DNA of 64,000 bases from UMGS755 sp045590535 (GTDB lineage Bacteria; Bacillota; Clostridia; UBA1381; UBA9506). Location of the stretch: NCBI GenBank assembly GCA_045590535.1, contig JAZNRE010000044.1, positions 37,501-101,500 of the forward strand. Reading direction: 5' to 3'. How positions within the stretch are numbered: the stretch's first letter is position 1; each line of letters starts with the position of its first letter. This document shows positions 23,514 through 32,713 of the stretch, piece by piece. The notes under the pieces are model-generated. The model made no database searches. It saw only the letters and a program-made list of their open reading frames with translations, and was not told where the DNA came from. A program made the position numbers and the translations under genes.

Positions 23514-24776
23514 TTATTCGTCGCACAAGGTCATTGCGTTTTGGGCAGCGTTCATGCCGGCTAAATACCCTGTTGAAAAAGCGATTTGCAGGTTATAGCC
23601 GCCGGTGTAAGCATCCACATCAATCACCTCGCCGGCAAAATAAAGCCCAGAAACAAGCTTTGACTCCATTGTCTTGGGGGAAATTTCCCGGGTGGAAACA
23701 CCACCGGCGGTGATAATGGACTCGGCAATGGGGCGGGGGCGTTTAACGGTGAGGGGCAGGTGCTTGAGAAGATAAACAAGGTTTTGCCGTTGGGTCCGTG
23801 TGATTTCATTCACCTTTTTTCGTGGGGCAATACCGGAAAGCCGCACGATAATGGGAATGAGTTTTTTGGGCAGCAACATATCCAGGCTGTTAATGAAATC
23901 TTTATTCATTTCGGCGGCAAAATCCCGCAGGATGCGGGCGTCAAGCTGGCTTTCATCCAGGGCAGGCTTTAAGTCAATTTCAACCCGATATTGATTCTTG
24001 TCAAAATCCCGCATGTGGGCGCTGGCGGAAAGCACCAAAGGACCGGATAAGCCAAAATGGGTTAAAAGCATTTCGCCGTTTTCTTCATATATTATTTTAT
24101 CCGTCTTATCAAAGGCGCGCAAGCATACATTTTTTAAAGAAAGACCCATAGCCTCTTGAGGCCAATGCTCTTTCGTTTCTAAAGGAACGAGAGAAGGCCG
24201 AGGGACAATGATGGTGTGTCCCAGGTTTTTGGCAAAGGAAAGTCCGTCACCGGTTGAGCCGGTTTGGGGATAACTGAGACCACCGGTGGCAATCACAACG
24301 GTGTGGGCCGTTATTTTTTCGCCGTTTTTAAGAACTACGCCTTTGGCGGCACCATCTTTTGCCATAACACCGGCTACCTCTTTGTGTAAACGAAGGGACT
24401 GACCGGCGTAATCAGCAAAAACCTTAACAACATCGGCGGCCCTGTCGCTGACAGGGAAAATCCGTCCGCCGCGTTCAACCTTGGTTTCGACGCCGTTCTG
24501 GCGCAAAAGGGCGCACACATCTTCGTTATTAAAAGCAGAAAAAGCGCTGTATAAAAAACGATTGTTTGAGGGGATTTGCGCCATAAATTCAGTCATATCG
24601 GCGGCGTTGGTAACATTGCAGCGACCCTTGCCCGTAATCATCAGCTTTTTGCCCGGACGGTCGTTCTTTTCTAAAACCAGGGTTTTGGCGCCCATAGAAA
24701 GAGCTGTACCCGCAGCCATCAGCCCTGCAGCGCCACCGCCAATTACAATTACATCATAATCCATGCCATCACTCAT
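23514..24776 (-). CDS. HI0933/BaiN-type FAD-dependent oxidoreductase
   Basis: A 420-residue flavoprotein with N-terminal dinucleotide-binding GGGAAGLMAAG (about 13-23), LEKNDRPGKKLMITGKGRCN, an internal VVIATGGLSYPQTGSTGDG, and the C-terminal GLYFAGEVIDVDAYTGGYNLQIAFSTG loop closing the FAD site. This is the HI0933 (YhiN/BaiN) family; some members reduce bile-acid intermediates, but most have no assigned substrate. The ribosome site GGAG is very close to the first ATG; ATG 24764 (MDYDVIV) is an alternative start. It is the first gene of the hflX-yigZ operon. Confidence 0.9.
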   Translation of the reverse strand: MSDGMDYDVIVIGGGAAGLMAAGTALSMGAKTLVLEKNDRPGKKLMITGKGRCNVTNAADMTEFMAQIPSNNRFLYSAFSAFNNEDVCALLRQNGVETKVERGGRIFPVSDRAADVVKVFADYAGQSLRLHKEVAGVMAKDGAAKGVVLKNGEKITAHTVVIATGGLSYPQTGSTGDGLSFAKNLGHTIIVPRPSLVPLETKEHWPQEAMGLSLKNVCLRAFDKTDKIIYEENGEMLLTHFGLSGPLVLSASAHMRDFDKNQYRVEIDLKPALDESQLDARILRDFAAEMNKDFINSLDMLLPKKLIPIIVRLSGIAPRKKVNEITRTQRQNLVYLLKHLPLTVKRPRPIAESIITAGGVSTREISPKTMESKLVSGLYFAGEVIDVDAYTGGYNLQIAFSTGYLAGMNAAQNAMTLCDE

Positions 24777-24913
24777 TCTCCAAAATTCTTACTTTTTAGT
24801 ATAACAGACAGTTGAAAAATTATCAATATAAAGAAACTGGGAGATATATTGAGTAATTAAGAGGAATATAAAGTAGAAAAGAGTTATTTTAAAAATATAA
24901 CCGCACATAATAT

Positions 24914-24942
24914 TTGCCAAAATAAGAAATATTGAGTAATAT
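24914..24942 (+). promoter_or_regulatory. Promoter of groES-groEL
   Basis: TTGCCA (24914-24919), 17-base spacer, TAATAT (24937-24942). The start point would fall just before the CIRCE element. Confidence 0.55.
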
Positions 24943-24953
24943 ATACTGTAGAT

Positions 24954-24980
24954 TTAGCACTCGATAGAAGAGAGTGCTAA
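24954..24980. promoter_or_regulatory. CIRCE operator (HrcA site)
   Basis: TTAGCACTC-N9-GAGTGCTAA matches the CIRCE consensus exactly. It places groESL under HrcA heat-shock repression; hrcA itself is not in the window. Confidence 0.95.
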
Positions 24981-25023
24981 CAATGTGTTTAATTTATACT
25001 TAACATAACAAGGAGGACTCATC

Positions 25024-25308
25024 ATGAACATCAAACCCTTAGGCGACAGAGTGGTTATCAAAATGGTTGAAGCGGAAGAAACCACCAAAAGCGGCATTAT
25101 TTTAACTGCCAGCGCAAAAGAAAAGCCCCAAATGGCTGAAATCGTTGCAGTTGGCCCCGGTGGCTTGGTTGATGGTAAAGAAGTTAAAATGGAGCTTAAG
25201 GTTGGCGATAAAGTTATCACCAGCAAATATGCAGGCACAGAAATTAAATTTGACGATGTTGAGTACACAATCTTAAAGCAGAGTGATGTACTTGCAATTG
25301 TGGAATAA
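25024..25308 (+). CDS. groES: Co-chaperonin GroES
   Basis: The 94-residue heptameric lid of the chaperonin. It starts MNIKPLGDRVVIK, has the mobile loop around EETTKSGIILTASAKEKPQ, and the conserved VGPGGLVDGK and KVGDKVITSKYAGTEIK stretches. It has an AAGGAGG site and precedes groEL by 19 bases. Expression is expected to be heat-induced through the CIRCE site upstream. Confidence 0.97.
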   Translation: MNIKPLGDRVVIKMVEAEETTKSGIILTASAKEKPQMAEIVAVGPGGLVDGKEVKMELKVGDKVITSKYAGTEIKFDDVEYTILKQSDVLAIVE

Positions 25309-25327
25309 TTAAGGGAGGAAATGAAGC

Positions 25328-26953
25328 ATGGCAAAGGATATTAAATTTGGCGAAGAAGCAAGAAAAGCTATGGAAGCCGGCGTGAATAAGCTGGCTGACA
25401 CAGTTAAAGTTACATTAGGTCCCAAAGGCAGAAATGTCGTTTTGGATAAAAAGTTTGGCGCACCCTTAATCACAAATGACGGTGTGACCATTGCAAAAGA
25501 AATTGAACTGGAAGACCCCTTTGAAAACATGGGTGCACAGCTGGTTAAAGAAGTTGCTACCAAGACAAACGATGTGGCTGGTGATGGTACCACAACCGCA
25601 ACTCTTTTGGCACAGGCTTTAATCCGTGAGGGTCTTAAGAATCTGGCTGCAGGTGCTAACCCCATGATTTTGAGAAAGGGTATTGCCGGTGCGGTTGACA
25701 CAGCGGTTGACTACATTGTTAAGTCCAGCGCAAAAGTAAACGGCAAAGACGATATTGCCCGTGTTGCATCTATCTCTGCTGCCGATGAAAAAGTTGGTCA
25801 GCTGATTGCCGATGCTATGGAAAAGGTTTCAAACGACGGTGTTATCACAGTTGAAGAATCCAAAACCGCCGAGACCTATTCTGAAGTTGTTGAAGGTATG
25901 CAGTTTGACAGAGGCTACATTTCTCCCTACATGGTAACCGATACCGAGAAAATGGAAGCCGTTTTAGACGATGCTTATATCTTAATTACCGATAAGAAAA
26001 TTTCCAACATTCAGGAAATTCTGCCGTGCTTGGAGCAGATTGTGCAGCAGGGCAAAAAGCTGGTTATCATTGCCGAAGATGTTGAAGGCGATGCGCTGGC
26101 AACCTTGCTTGTAAACAAACTGCGCGGTACCTTTACCTGCATTGCTGTTAAAGCCCCCGGCTTTGGTGACAGACGCAAGGATATGCTCAAAGACATTGCT
26201 ATTTTAACCGGCGGTGAAGTGATTTCTGAAGAGCTGGGTCTTGAACTGAAAGAGACCACCATCGATCAGCTTGGTCAGGCTCGTCAAATCAAAATCTCCA
26301 AAGAAAACACCATCATTGTTGACGGTGCCGGCAATGCTGACGAGATCAAAGCCCGCATTCATCAGATTAAGGCACAAATCGAAGAAACCAACTCTGACTT
26401 TGACAGAGAAAAACTGCAAGAGCGTTTGGCTAAACTCTCCGGCGGCGTAGCTGTTATTAAAGTTGGTGCTGCAACCGAGACCGAAATGAAAGAGAAAAAA
26501 CTGCGCATTGAAGACGCTTTGGCAGCCACCCGTGCAGCCGTTGAAGAAGGCATTGTAGCCGGCGGTGGTACTGCATTTATCAACGCTATCAAAGCGGTTG
26601 CTGAAATGATTAAAGGCCTTTCCGGCGATGAAAAGACCGGTGCTACAATTGTGTTAAAGGCATTGGAAGAACCCGTTCGCCAAATCGCTTTCAATGCCGG
26701 TCTTGAAGGCTCTGTCATTGTTGAAAAGCTGAAAGAAAGCGCTGACAAGATTGGCTTTAACGCACTGACCGAAGAATATGTTGACATGATGAAGGCCGGT
26801 ATCGTAGATCCGACTAAGGTAACACGCTCTGCCCTTCAAAACGCTTCCAGTATTGCAGCCATGGTGCTGACAACCGAAAGCGTTGTTGCCAACAAGCCCG
26901 AACCCGAACCGGCTATGCCTGCCGGTGGCATGGGCGGCGGCATGGGCTTCTAA
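25328..26953 (+). CDS. groEL: Chaperonin GroEL
   Basis: A 541-residue ATP-dependent folding chaperonin. KVTLGPKGRNVVLD and NDGVTIAKEIELEDPFENMGAQLVKEVA belong to the equatorial domain, GDGTTTATLLAQ binds ATP, the GGVAVIKVGAATE region is intermediate domain, and the tail ends in Gly-Gly-Met repeats. Length and all domains are normal. It forms an operon with groES and ends at a long hairpin terminator. Confidence 0.98.
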   Translation: MAKDIKFGEEARKAMEAGVNKLADTVKVTLGPKGRNVVLDKKFGAPLITNDGVTIAKEIELEDPFENMGAQLVKEVATKTNDVAGDGTTTATLLAQALIREGLKNLAAGANPMILRKGIAGAVDTAVDYIVKSSAKVNGKDDIARVASISAADEKVGQLIADAMEKVSNDGVITVEESKTAETYSEVVEGMQFDRGYISPYMVTDTEKMEAVLDDAYILITDKKISNIQEILPCLEQIVQQGKKLVIIAEDVEGDALATLLVNKLRGTFTCIAVKAPGFGDRRKDMLKDIAILTGGEVISEELGLELKETTIDQLGQARQIKISKENTIIVDGAGNADEIKARIHQIKAQIEETNSDFDREKLQERLAKLSGGVAVIKVGAATETEMKEKKLRIEDALAATRAAVEEGIVAGGGTAFINAIKAVAEMIKGLSGDEKTGATIVLKALEEPVRQIAFNAGLEGSVIVEKLKESADKIGFNALTEEYVDMMKAGIVDPTKVTRSALQNASSIAAMVLTTESVVANKPEPEPAMPAGGMGGGMGF

Positions 26954-26996
26954 AAAAGTCCAAAGCGCCCTTCGTGAAAAAATAAAATAAGGTTAT

Positions 26997-27057
26997 AACC
27001 CCACCATAGAGAGATACATTTTTGTTTGATAGTGTATTTTCTATGCGTGGGGTTTTT
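26997..27057 (+). terminator. Terminator of groESL
   Basis: AACCCCAC (26997-27004) and ATAGA pair with TCTAT and GTGGGGTT (about 27047-27054) at the base of a long hairpin, followed by TTTTTC. Confidence 0.7.
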
Positions 27058-27141
27058 CTTTGCAATCTCATTTTATAACTTTTTTGCCTTATTCTTGGTT
27101 AAAATTGCATATGAAAATGGGCTAAATGCCCCTAAAAGTTA

Positions 27142-27170
27142 TTGACATTGACCGATTTTGTTGCTATAAT
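27142..27170 (+). promoter_or_regulatory. Promoter of the surface-glycan operon
   Basis: TTGACA (27142-27147), 17-base spacer, TATAAT (27165-27170): perfect consensus, with a leader of about 65 bases. I see no second strong promoter before 45043. Confidence 0.85.
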
Positions 27171-27241
27171 ATATTATGTATACCCGTGTAAATTTTCAGT
27201 TGGTTTCAAGTTCGAAATAAAAACAGAAAAGAAGGATACAA

Positions 27242-28369
27242 ATGCAAAGAAGAATTTACCTTTCGTCCCCCTGTATGAATGGTGCGGAGCAGGCATTTAT
27301 CAAAGAGGCATTTGATACGAACTGGGTTGCACCCCTGGGGAAGAATGTGACAGAGTTTGAAAACGAAATCATGGCCTATAGCGGCGTTTCCGGCGCGGTA
27401 GCCATGAATGCGGGCACAGCGGCCATTCACATGGCTTTGCGGGCTGTGGGTGTTGGAAGCGGCGATGTGGTGTTTTGCCAATCCCTCACTTTTTCAGCCA
27501 GCGCCAATCCCATTGTGTATCAAGGCGCCACCCCCGTTTTCATTGACAGCGAGCCGGACACATGGAACATGAGCCCCGAGGCTTTAAAGCGTGCCTTTCA
27601 AAAATATCCCCACCCCAAAGCGGTTGTGGTTGTTCACCTTTATGGCACGCCTGCCAAGATGGATGAAATTATGGCCCTGTGCAAAGAGCACAATGTGCCT
27701 TTGATTGAAGATGCAGCCGAGGGTTTAGGCGGTAGCTATAAGGGGAAGAAGCTGGGCGCTTTTGGCGACTATGGCATTTATTCCTTTAACGGCAACAAAA
27801 TTATTACCACATCCGGCGGCGGCATGCTGGTGGGTAATGACACAGAAAAGCTTAAAACCGTTTTAAAGTGGATTACACAAAGCAGAGAGCCTGCCCCTTG
27901 GTATCAACACGAAGAGCTTGGCTATAACTACCGCATGAGTAATATTGTGGCCGGTATCGGTCGGGGACAGATGACAGCCCTTAGTGACCATGTTGCCCAA
28001 AAAACAAAAATCTATCATACATACAAAGAGGCATTTCTTGATTTGCCCGTGACCATGCAGCCATACCTTGAAGAAACAGTGCCAAATCACTGGCTTTCTG
28101 TTTTTACAATTGATAAGGGATGCGATGTGTCACCCCTTTCCATCATGGAAACGCTGCAGAAAGAAAATGTGGAAAGTCGTCCGGTTTGGAAGCCTATGCA
28201 TATGCAGCCTTTCTATGCCGCTTGCGACTTTTTTGCCCATGGTGAAGACGGCGAGGCCGTCAGTGAGGATGTGTTTGCCCGAGGCTTGTGCCTTCCCAGT
28301 GATTTTTACCCGCAGATGACACCGGAAGAGCAGAGTGAGATTATTAGAATCATTAAGGGGATGTTTTAA
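27242..28369 (+). CDS. DegT/DnrJ/EryC1-type sugar aminotransferase (PglE-like)
   Basis: A PLP enzyme that aminates a nucleotide-linked keto-sugar. The 375 residues carry AMNAGTAAIHMAL near the cofactor phosphate, EDAAEGLGG, and the Schiff-base lysine K186 in SFNGNKIITT. Followed directly by a PglC-like transferase, it fits UDP-4-amino-4,6-dideoxy-sugar (bacillosamine-type) synthesis, with the 4-keto substrate made by a 4,6-dehydratase. The only dehydratase-like gene here is capE at 40436, so the two pathways may share it or a dehydratase may lie elsewhere. It is the first gene of the cluster. Confidence 0.85.
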   Translation: MQRRIYLSSPCMNGAEQAFIKEAFDTNWVAPLGKNVTEFENEIMAYSGVSGAVAMNAGTAAIHMALRAVGVGSGDVVFCQSLTFSASANPIVYQGATPVFIDSEPDTWNMSPEALKRAFQKYPHPKAVVVVHLYGTPAKMDEIMALCKEHNVPLIEDAAEGLGGSYKGKKLGAFGDYGIYSFNGNKIITTSGGGMLVGNDTEKLKTVLKWITQSREPAPWYQHEELGYNYRMSNIVAGIGRGQMTALSDHVAQKTKIYHTYKEAFLDLPVTMQPYLEETVPNHWLSVFTIDKGCDVSPLSIMETLQKENVESRPVWKPMHMQPFYAACDFFAHGEDGEAVSEDVFARGLCLPSDFYPQMTPEEQSEIIRIIKGMF

Positions 28370-28984
28370 TTGTACCGTAAATTCGGAAAACGGCTTTTTG
28401 ACATCATCTGTGCATTGGCGGCGCTGGTTGTGTTTGGCTGGTTATACATAATCGTTGCAATTTTAGTCCGCATTAAGTTAGGCAGTCCTGTGCTGTTCCG
28501 GCAAGAACGGCCGGGCAAGGATGAAAAAATCTTCAAGCTGTATAAATTTCGCACCATGACAGATGCCCGTGACGAAGAGGGCAACCTCTTGCCGGACGAG
28601 ATACGGCTGACAAAATTTGGCCGCCTGCTTCGCAAAACAAGCCTGGATGAACTGCCCGAGGCCTTTAACATTTTAAAGGGCGACATGAGCGTAGTGGGGC
28701 CAAGACCGCTTTTAGTGGACTATTTATCCCGCTATAATGAGCAGCAAAAAAGACGCCATGAGGTCCGCCCGGGACTGACGGGGCTGGCTCAGGTCAGCGG
28801 CCGGAATGCAATCAGTTGGGAAGAACGCTTTGATTATGATGTGGCCTATGTTGACAATATAACTTTCTTTGGTGATGTAAAAATTATTCTGCAAACGGTG
28901 TGGAAGGCCTTTGTTAAAGAAGAGGGAATCAACGAGGCCGGACATGCAACAATGAGCGAATTTAAAGGAATGAACGCTGAATGA
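28370..28984 (+). CDS. pglC: PglC-like undecaprenyl-phosphate sugar-phosphate transferase
   Basis: A monotopic phosphoglycosyl transferase that starts the glycan by moving a sugar-1-phosphate from UDP-sugar onto undecaprenyl phosphate at the inner face of the membrane. The 204-residue length is that of the minimal catalytic form. One hydrophobic re-entrant helix (about 9-33) is followed by FRQERPGKDEKIFKLYKFRTM, the catalytic Asp-Glu region in SLDELPEAFNILKGDMSVVGPRPLL, and the conserved PGLTGLAQVSGRN. The start is TTG 28370, right after the aminotransferase stop, with AAGGGG upstream. Its stop overlaps the next start (ATGA). Confidence 0.9.
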   Translation: MYRKFGKRLFDIICALAALVVFGWLYIIVAILVRIKLGSPVLFRQERPGKDEKIFKLYKFRTMTDARDEEGNLLPDEIRLTKFGRLLRKTSLDELPEAFNILKGDMSVVGPRPLLVDYLSRYNEQQKRRHEVRPGLTGLAQVSGRNAISWEERFDYDVAYVDNITFFGDVKIILQTVWKAFVKEEGINEAGHATMSEFKGMNAE

Positions 28985-29946
28985 TTAACATTTTGATTTT
29001 AAGTGCCGGCCGGCGTGTCGAGCTGGTTGAACGCTTTAAAAGAGCACGGCAGAAATTAAATGTTGAGGGCAACATCGTTGCCGTTGACATTTCAGAAACG
29101 GCACCGGCCATCCATTTTGCAGACCGCTATCACATTATCCCACGGATTTGTGACCCTCAATATATTCCGGAGCTAATCAAGGTGTGCCAGCAAGAGAACA
29201 TCCACCTGATTGTTCCCACAATTGATACAGAGCTTTTGCCTCTTAGTCAAAACCGAGAGCGCATTGAAAGCGAAACCAAGGCAAAGGTGCTGCTTTCCAA
29301 TGATGAGGCGGTGCAGGTTTGCAGAAACAAAACGGAAACACAAAAGTTTTTTGAAAAGCATGGCTTTGGTGTTCCCCACACTCTGTCCCAGGCAGAGCTT
29401 GATGAAGGGCGATATGATTTTCCTTTATTCATTAAGCCCAAAGACGGCAGCTCCAGCATTAACACCTTTAAAATTAACAACGAAGAGGAGCTCCGGTTTT
29501 TTATCCGCTATGTTTCGGGTCCCGTTGTTCAGACCTTTATGAGCGGTGAGGAATACTCTGTGGATGTGTTCTGCGATTTCGAAAGCCAGCCCATCACCAT
29601 TGTTCCCCGCAGAAGACTGGCTGTGCGGGGCGGCGAAATTTCAAAAGGCAGAATTGAAAAAGACAGAGACATTATTGAAGATGTAAAAAGATTGCTTTCG
29701 GTTTTAAAGCCAATTGGTCACATCACAGTGCAGTGCATGAAGACCAAAGAGGGTATTCAATATATAGAAATTAACCCCCGTTTTGGCGGCGGTGCCCCCA
29801 TGAGTATTGATGCCGGTGCCGATTCTTGTGCCAATCTTTATCGGCTCCTGCAGGGTGAAACGCTTAGCTACCACGAAGACTACAAAGACGGGGCAACTTT
29901 TGTCCGGTTTGACAGCAGCATTATGCTTGGCGAGGAGCCGATGTGA
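28981..29946 (+). CDS. ATP-grasp ligase, carbamoyl-phosphate-synthase-like
   Basis: A 321-residue soluble ATP-grasp enzyme. The pre-ATP-grasp domain begins NILILSAGRRVELVERF; the grasp domain has FPLFIKPKDGSSSINTFKI, and the metal-binding IEINPRFGGGAPMS motif near residue 265. Family members join an acid to an amine or ammonia through an acyl-phosphate. In a polysaccharide cluster containing a UDP-hexuronic-acid pathway, amidation or amino-acid decoration of a uronic acid or amino sugar is a reasonable inference. It overlaps both neighbours and is tightly paired with a HAD phosphatase. Confidence 0.82.
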   Translation: MINILILSAGRRVELVERFKRARQKLNVEGNIVAVDISETAPAIHFADRYHIIPRICDPQYIPELIKVCQQENIHLIVPTIDTELLPLSQNRERIESETKAKVLLSNDEAVQVCRNKTETQKFFEKHGFGVPHTLSQAELDEGRYDFPLFIKPKDGSSSINTFKINNEEELRFFIRYVSGPVVQTFMSGEEYSVDVFCDFESQPITIVPRRRLAVRGGEISKGRIEKDRDIIEDVKRLLSVLKPIGHITVQCMKTKEGIQYIEINPRFGGGAPMSIDAGADSCANLYRLLQGETLSYHEDYKDGATFVRFDSSIMLGEEPM

Positions 29947-30599
29947 TGAAAGCATTTATATTTGATTTAGATGACACCCTGTGTCCTGAAATTGAATATG
30001 TAAAAAGTGGATTTTGTGCCATTGCAAAAGCCTTTAGTGATGAAAGCCTTTATGATAAACTTTGGTCGCTTTTTTCTATAGATACTAAAAATGTTTATCA
30101 GCGGGCGGGATTTTCAGAAGAGGATTGCCGTCGTGCTATTGAAATTTACAGAAATCATAAGCCAGACATAGCCCTTTCGCCGGATGCGGTGCAAATGCTG
30201 GATGCCTTAAAAAAACAGGGCTACAAGCTGGGACTCATCACCGATGGGCGCCCCAATGGGCAGAGAAACAAAATCGAAGCCTTGAGCCTTGCAAAGTGGA
30301 TGGACGCCATCATTGTGACTGACGAATTGGGTGGAGAGAGCTTTCGCAAGCCAAATCCTGCGGCATTTGAAATGATGCGAGAAAAGCTTTCCGTTCGCTT
30401 TGAGGACATGGTTTATATTGGTGATAACCCCAAAAAAGACTTTGATGCCCCCAAAAAGCTGGGCATGCAATGGCTGTGGTTTAAAAACCAGGAGGGGTTA
30501 TATACAGAGGTTTCATCGACGGTTGCAGCAAAACGAATTGTCTATAGTTTCCAAGAAATTATAGAACGGACAAAAGACCTTTGGTGCGAAGATATTTAA
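29946..30599 (+). CDS. HAD-family hydrolase
   Basis: A 217-residue HAD phosphatase: motif I FDLDDTLCP (DxDxT with both aspartates) at residues 5-13, motif II LITDGRP, motif III lysine in RKPNPAAF, and motif IV YIGDNPKKDFDA. The cap is a small helical insertion, as in phosphoglycolate-phosphatase-like members. ATG 29946 overlaps the ATP-grasp stop by one base; a GTG one codon earlier is an alternative. The overlap suggests that it works with the ATP-grasp enzyme, for example by removing a phosphate before or after ligation; the substrate is unknown. Confidence 0.85.
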   Translation: MKAFIFDLDDTLCPEIEYVKSGFCAIAKAFSDESLYDKLWSLFSIDTKNVYQRAGFSEEDCRRAIEIYRNHKPDIALSPDAVQMLDALKKQGYKLGLITDGRPNGQRNKIEALSLAKWMDAIIVTDELGGESFRKPNPAAFEMMREKLSVRFEDMVYIGDNPKKDFDAPKKLGMQWLWFKNQEGLYTEVSSTVAAKRIVYSFQEIIERTKDLWCEDI

Positions 30600-30678
30600 T
30601 GAAATTTGTTTGGCGATTGAAACGCTTTATTTTGTGAACCGCAGAGAATAGCGGGGACAGAGAAGGAGAGTGTCAACT

Positions 30679-31428
30679 GTGGATAAGGAAAACCGTTACG
30701 GCATTTTAGAAAGACAAAAGACGCTGCTTGACATGATGAAAAAAGTAGCTTTGTTTTTAAAGGAACACAACATTCGCTACAGTTTGTGCGCCGGAACACT
30801 TATCGGTGCTGTTCGGCACAATGGCTTCATCCCCTGGGATGATGATATTGACATTATGGTGGACCGTGAGCAGTATGAAAAGCTGATTGAGGCTTTTCAA
30901 AATAACGAATCGGAATTTGCCTTGCGTCGCATCCTTTGGGTTTATCGCATTCAGAACAAAGATGTTAAAACCCGCAGTTTAAAAGAACCGACCATTGATG
31001 TTTTTGTTATGGACGCTTGTCCCAAAAACAAAGTGGCAAGAAAATTAAAGGTTTTCTTAATCAGAACCTTGCAGGGTATGATGAAAGAGGACACCGATTA
31101 CAGTCAGTATTCTCCCATTTGGAGATTGTGTCTGCGTATAACACATCTTTTGGGTCTCTTGCTCCCTTACAATACAAAATTTAATTTGTATGACCGGATA
31201 GCCAAAATGGGTCCAAAGAAAAATACAGAATATATAACGGCCTACACCGATACATTCAGAGCTCAAAGACTGCGTCACAAGGCCTCCATCATGGAGAGCA
31301 TTGAAGAACATCCCTTTGAAGATACCACATTGCCCATTATCAGTGATTATGATAGTTACCTCACAACGCTTTATGGTGACTACATGACACCCCCGCCTGA
31401 AGACAAAAGACAGGCAATCCATGTATAG
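30679..31428 (+). CDS. LicD-family phosphotransferase
   Basis: A 249-residue nucleotidyltransferase-fold enzyme with the LicD hallmark LCAGTLIGAVRHNGFIPWDDDIDIMV (about 36-61), whose acidic residues bind metal. LicD proteins attach phosphocholine or another phospho-substituent to glycans such as teichoic acids. No choline uptake or activation genes (LicA, LicB, LicC) are in the window, so the transferred group is open. GTG 30679 is chosen because AAGGAG lies 10 bases upstream; GTG 30670 is too close to that site. Confidence 0.88.
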   Translation: MDKENRYGILERQKTLLDMMKKVALFLKEHNIRYSLCAGTLIGAVRHNGFIPWDDDIDIMVDREQYEKLIEAFQNNESEFALRRILWVYRIQNKDVKTRSLKEPTIDVFVMDACPKNKVARKLKVFLIRTLQGMMKEDTDYSQYSPIWRLCLRITHLLGLLLPYNTKFNLYDRIAKMGPKKNTEYITAYTDTFRAQRLRHKASIMESIEEHPFEDTTLPIISDYDSYLTTLYGDYMTPPPEDKRQAIHV

Positions 31429-31503
31429 CCGCAAAAGGAAATTCACTTACAAACTTTATTTGCATGTATGTACCAAAGAATTGCAAAGAATGGTGGAAAA
31501 TTG

Positions 31504-32712
31504 ATGAATATTTTGTTTTTATCAATAGGGAAGTTAGACAGCATTAAAACCCACGCTCTTTACACAGATTTGTTGCGTGCTATTCGGGCGCAGGGTCACG
31601 AGCTGTATATTGCGAGCCCCTTAGAACGCCGATTAGGGCAAGAAACCGCTGCAACAAACGAGGACGGTGTCCACTTTTTGCGGGTGCGAATCGGCAATAT
31701 TACAAAAACAAATTTAATTGAAAAAGGGCTTTCCACACTTTTTATAGAGAGACAGTTTAAAAGTGCCATTAAAAAGTATTATAAAGACATTAAATTTGAT
31801 TTAGTGCTCTATTCCACACCGCCAATCACCTTTGCTGGTGTCATTAACTTTGTGAAAAAGAGAGATAATGCCAAAAGCTATTTGCTTTTGAAAGATATTT
31901 TCCCGCAAAATGCCGTTGATTTGGGCATGTTTTCAAAGAAAAGCCCAATTTATTGGTTTTTCAGACAAAAGGAAAAACTCTTGTACCGTCTGTCCGATTC
32001 CATCGGTTGCATGAGTCAGGCCAATGTGGATTTTCTGCTGCGGCACAATGGGGAGCTTGGCGCCTCTAAAGTGCATGTAAATCCCAATAGCATCGAGCCG
32101 GTAATGTTGGAAAAGAATGATGAAGAGCGCCGGAAGACCCGTGAAAAGTTTGACATTCCTGAGAACAAAAAAGTGTTTATTTATGGTGGTAACTTAGGCA
32201 AACCGCAAGACATTCCGTTTATCATTGAATGTCTTAAAGCCGCCAAGAGCAAAGCCGAAGCTTTCTTTGTCATTTGCGGCGCGGGCACAGAATATCCTAA
32301 GTTAAAAGCCTTTTATGAAACAGAAAAGCCTGAAAACATGTTGCTTGTTAACGGTTTGCCTCGAGAGGAATATGACGCGCTGGCTTCGGCCTGCGATGTG
32401 GGGCTCATCTTTTTAGACCACCGCTTTACCATTCCCAACTTTCCGTCACGGCTTTTGTCTTATATGCAAGAAGCCATGCCGGTGCTTGCCTGCACTGACC
32501 CGAATACCGATGTGGGCAAGGTCATTGAAGAAGGCGGTTTTGGCTGGTGGTGCGAAAGTAATGATGCTTTGGCTTTTACAGAAATGTTAGACAAGGTTTG
32601 CTGTGCCGACCATGAGGAAATGGGCAAGCGGGCACAGGAATATTTAAAAGAGCATTATACAGTTGAAAAAAGCTGCGATATTATAATGAATTATGTTGTA
32701 GGAGCGGAATGA
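31504..32712 (+). CDS. Glycosyltransferase family 4 protein, WbuB-like
   Basis: A 402-residue GT-B glycosyltransferase. It begins MNILFLSIGKLDSIKTHALYTDLLR, has an acceptor half with LKDIFPQNAVDLGMF and a donor half with FIYGGNLGKPQDIPF, CGAGTEY and the acidic FLDHRFTIPNFPSRLLSYMQ region. The overall look is that of WbuB-type enzymes, which often transfer N-acetyl-L-fucosamine, a sugar that genes 40436-43765 can make. The ATG at 31504 follows GGTGG; the frame opens at 31468 without support. Confidence 0.85.
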   Translation: MNILFLSIGKLDSIKTHALYTDLLRAIRAQGHELYIASPLERRLGQETAATNEDGVHFLRVRIGNITKTNLIEKGLSTLFIERQFKSAIKKYYKDIKFDLVLYSTPPITFAGVINFVKKRDNAKSYLLLKDIFPQNAVDLGMFSKKSPIYWFFRQKEKLLYRLSDSIGCMSQANVDFLLRHNGELGASKVHVNPNSIEPVMLEKNDEERRKTREKFDIPENKKVFIYGGNLGKPQDIPFIIECLKAAKSKAEAFFVICGAGTEYPKLKAFYETEKPENMLLVNGLPREEYDALASACDVGLIFLDHRFTIPNFPSRLLSYMQEAMPVLACTDPNTDVGKVIEEGGFGWWCESNDALAFTEMLDKVCCADHEEMGKRAQEYLKEHYTVEKSCDIIMNYVVGAE

Positions 32713-32713
32713 T

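Noticed and set aside
24914..24980. An hrcA-dnaK operon start next to the CIRCE site
   Set aside because: Only groES and groEL follow; no hrcA, grpE, dnaK or dnaJ is nearby.
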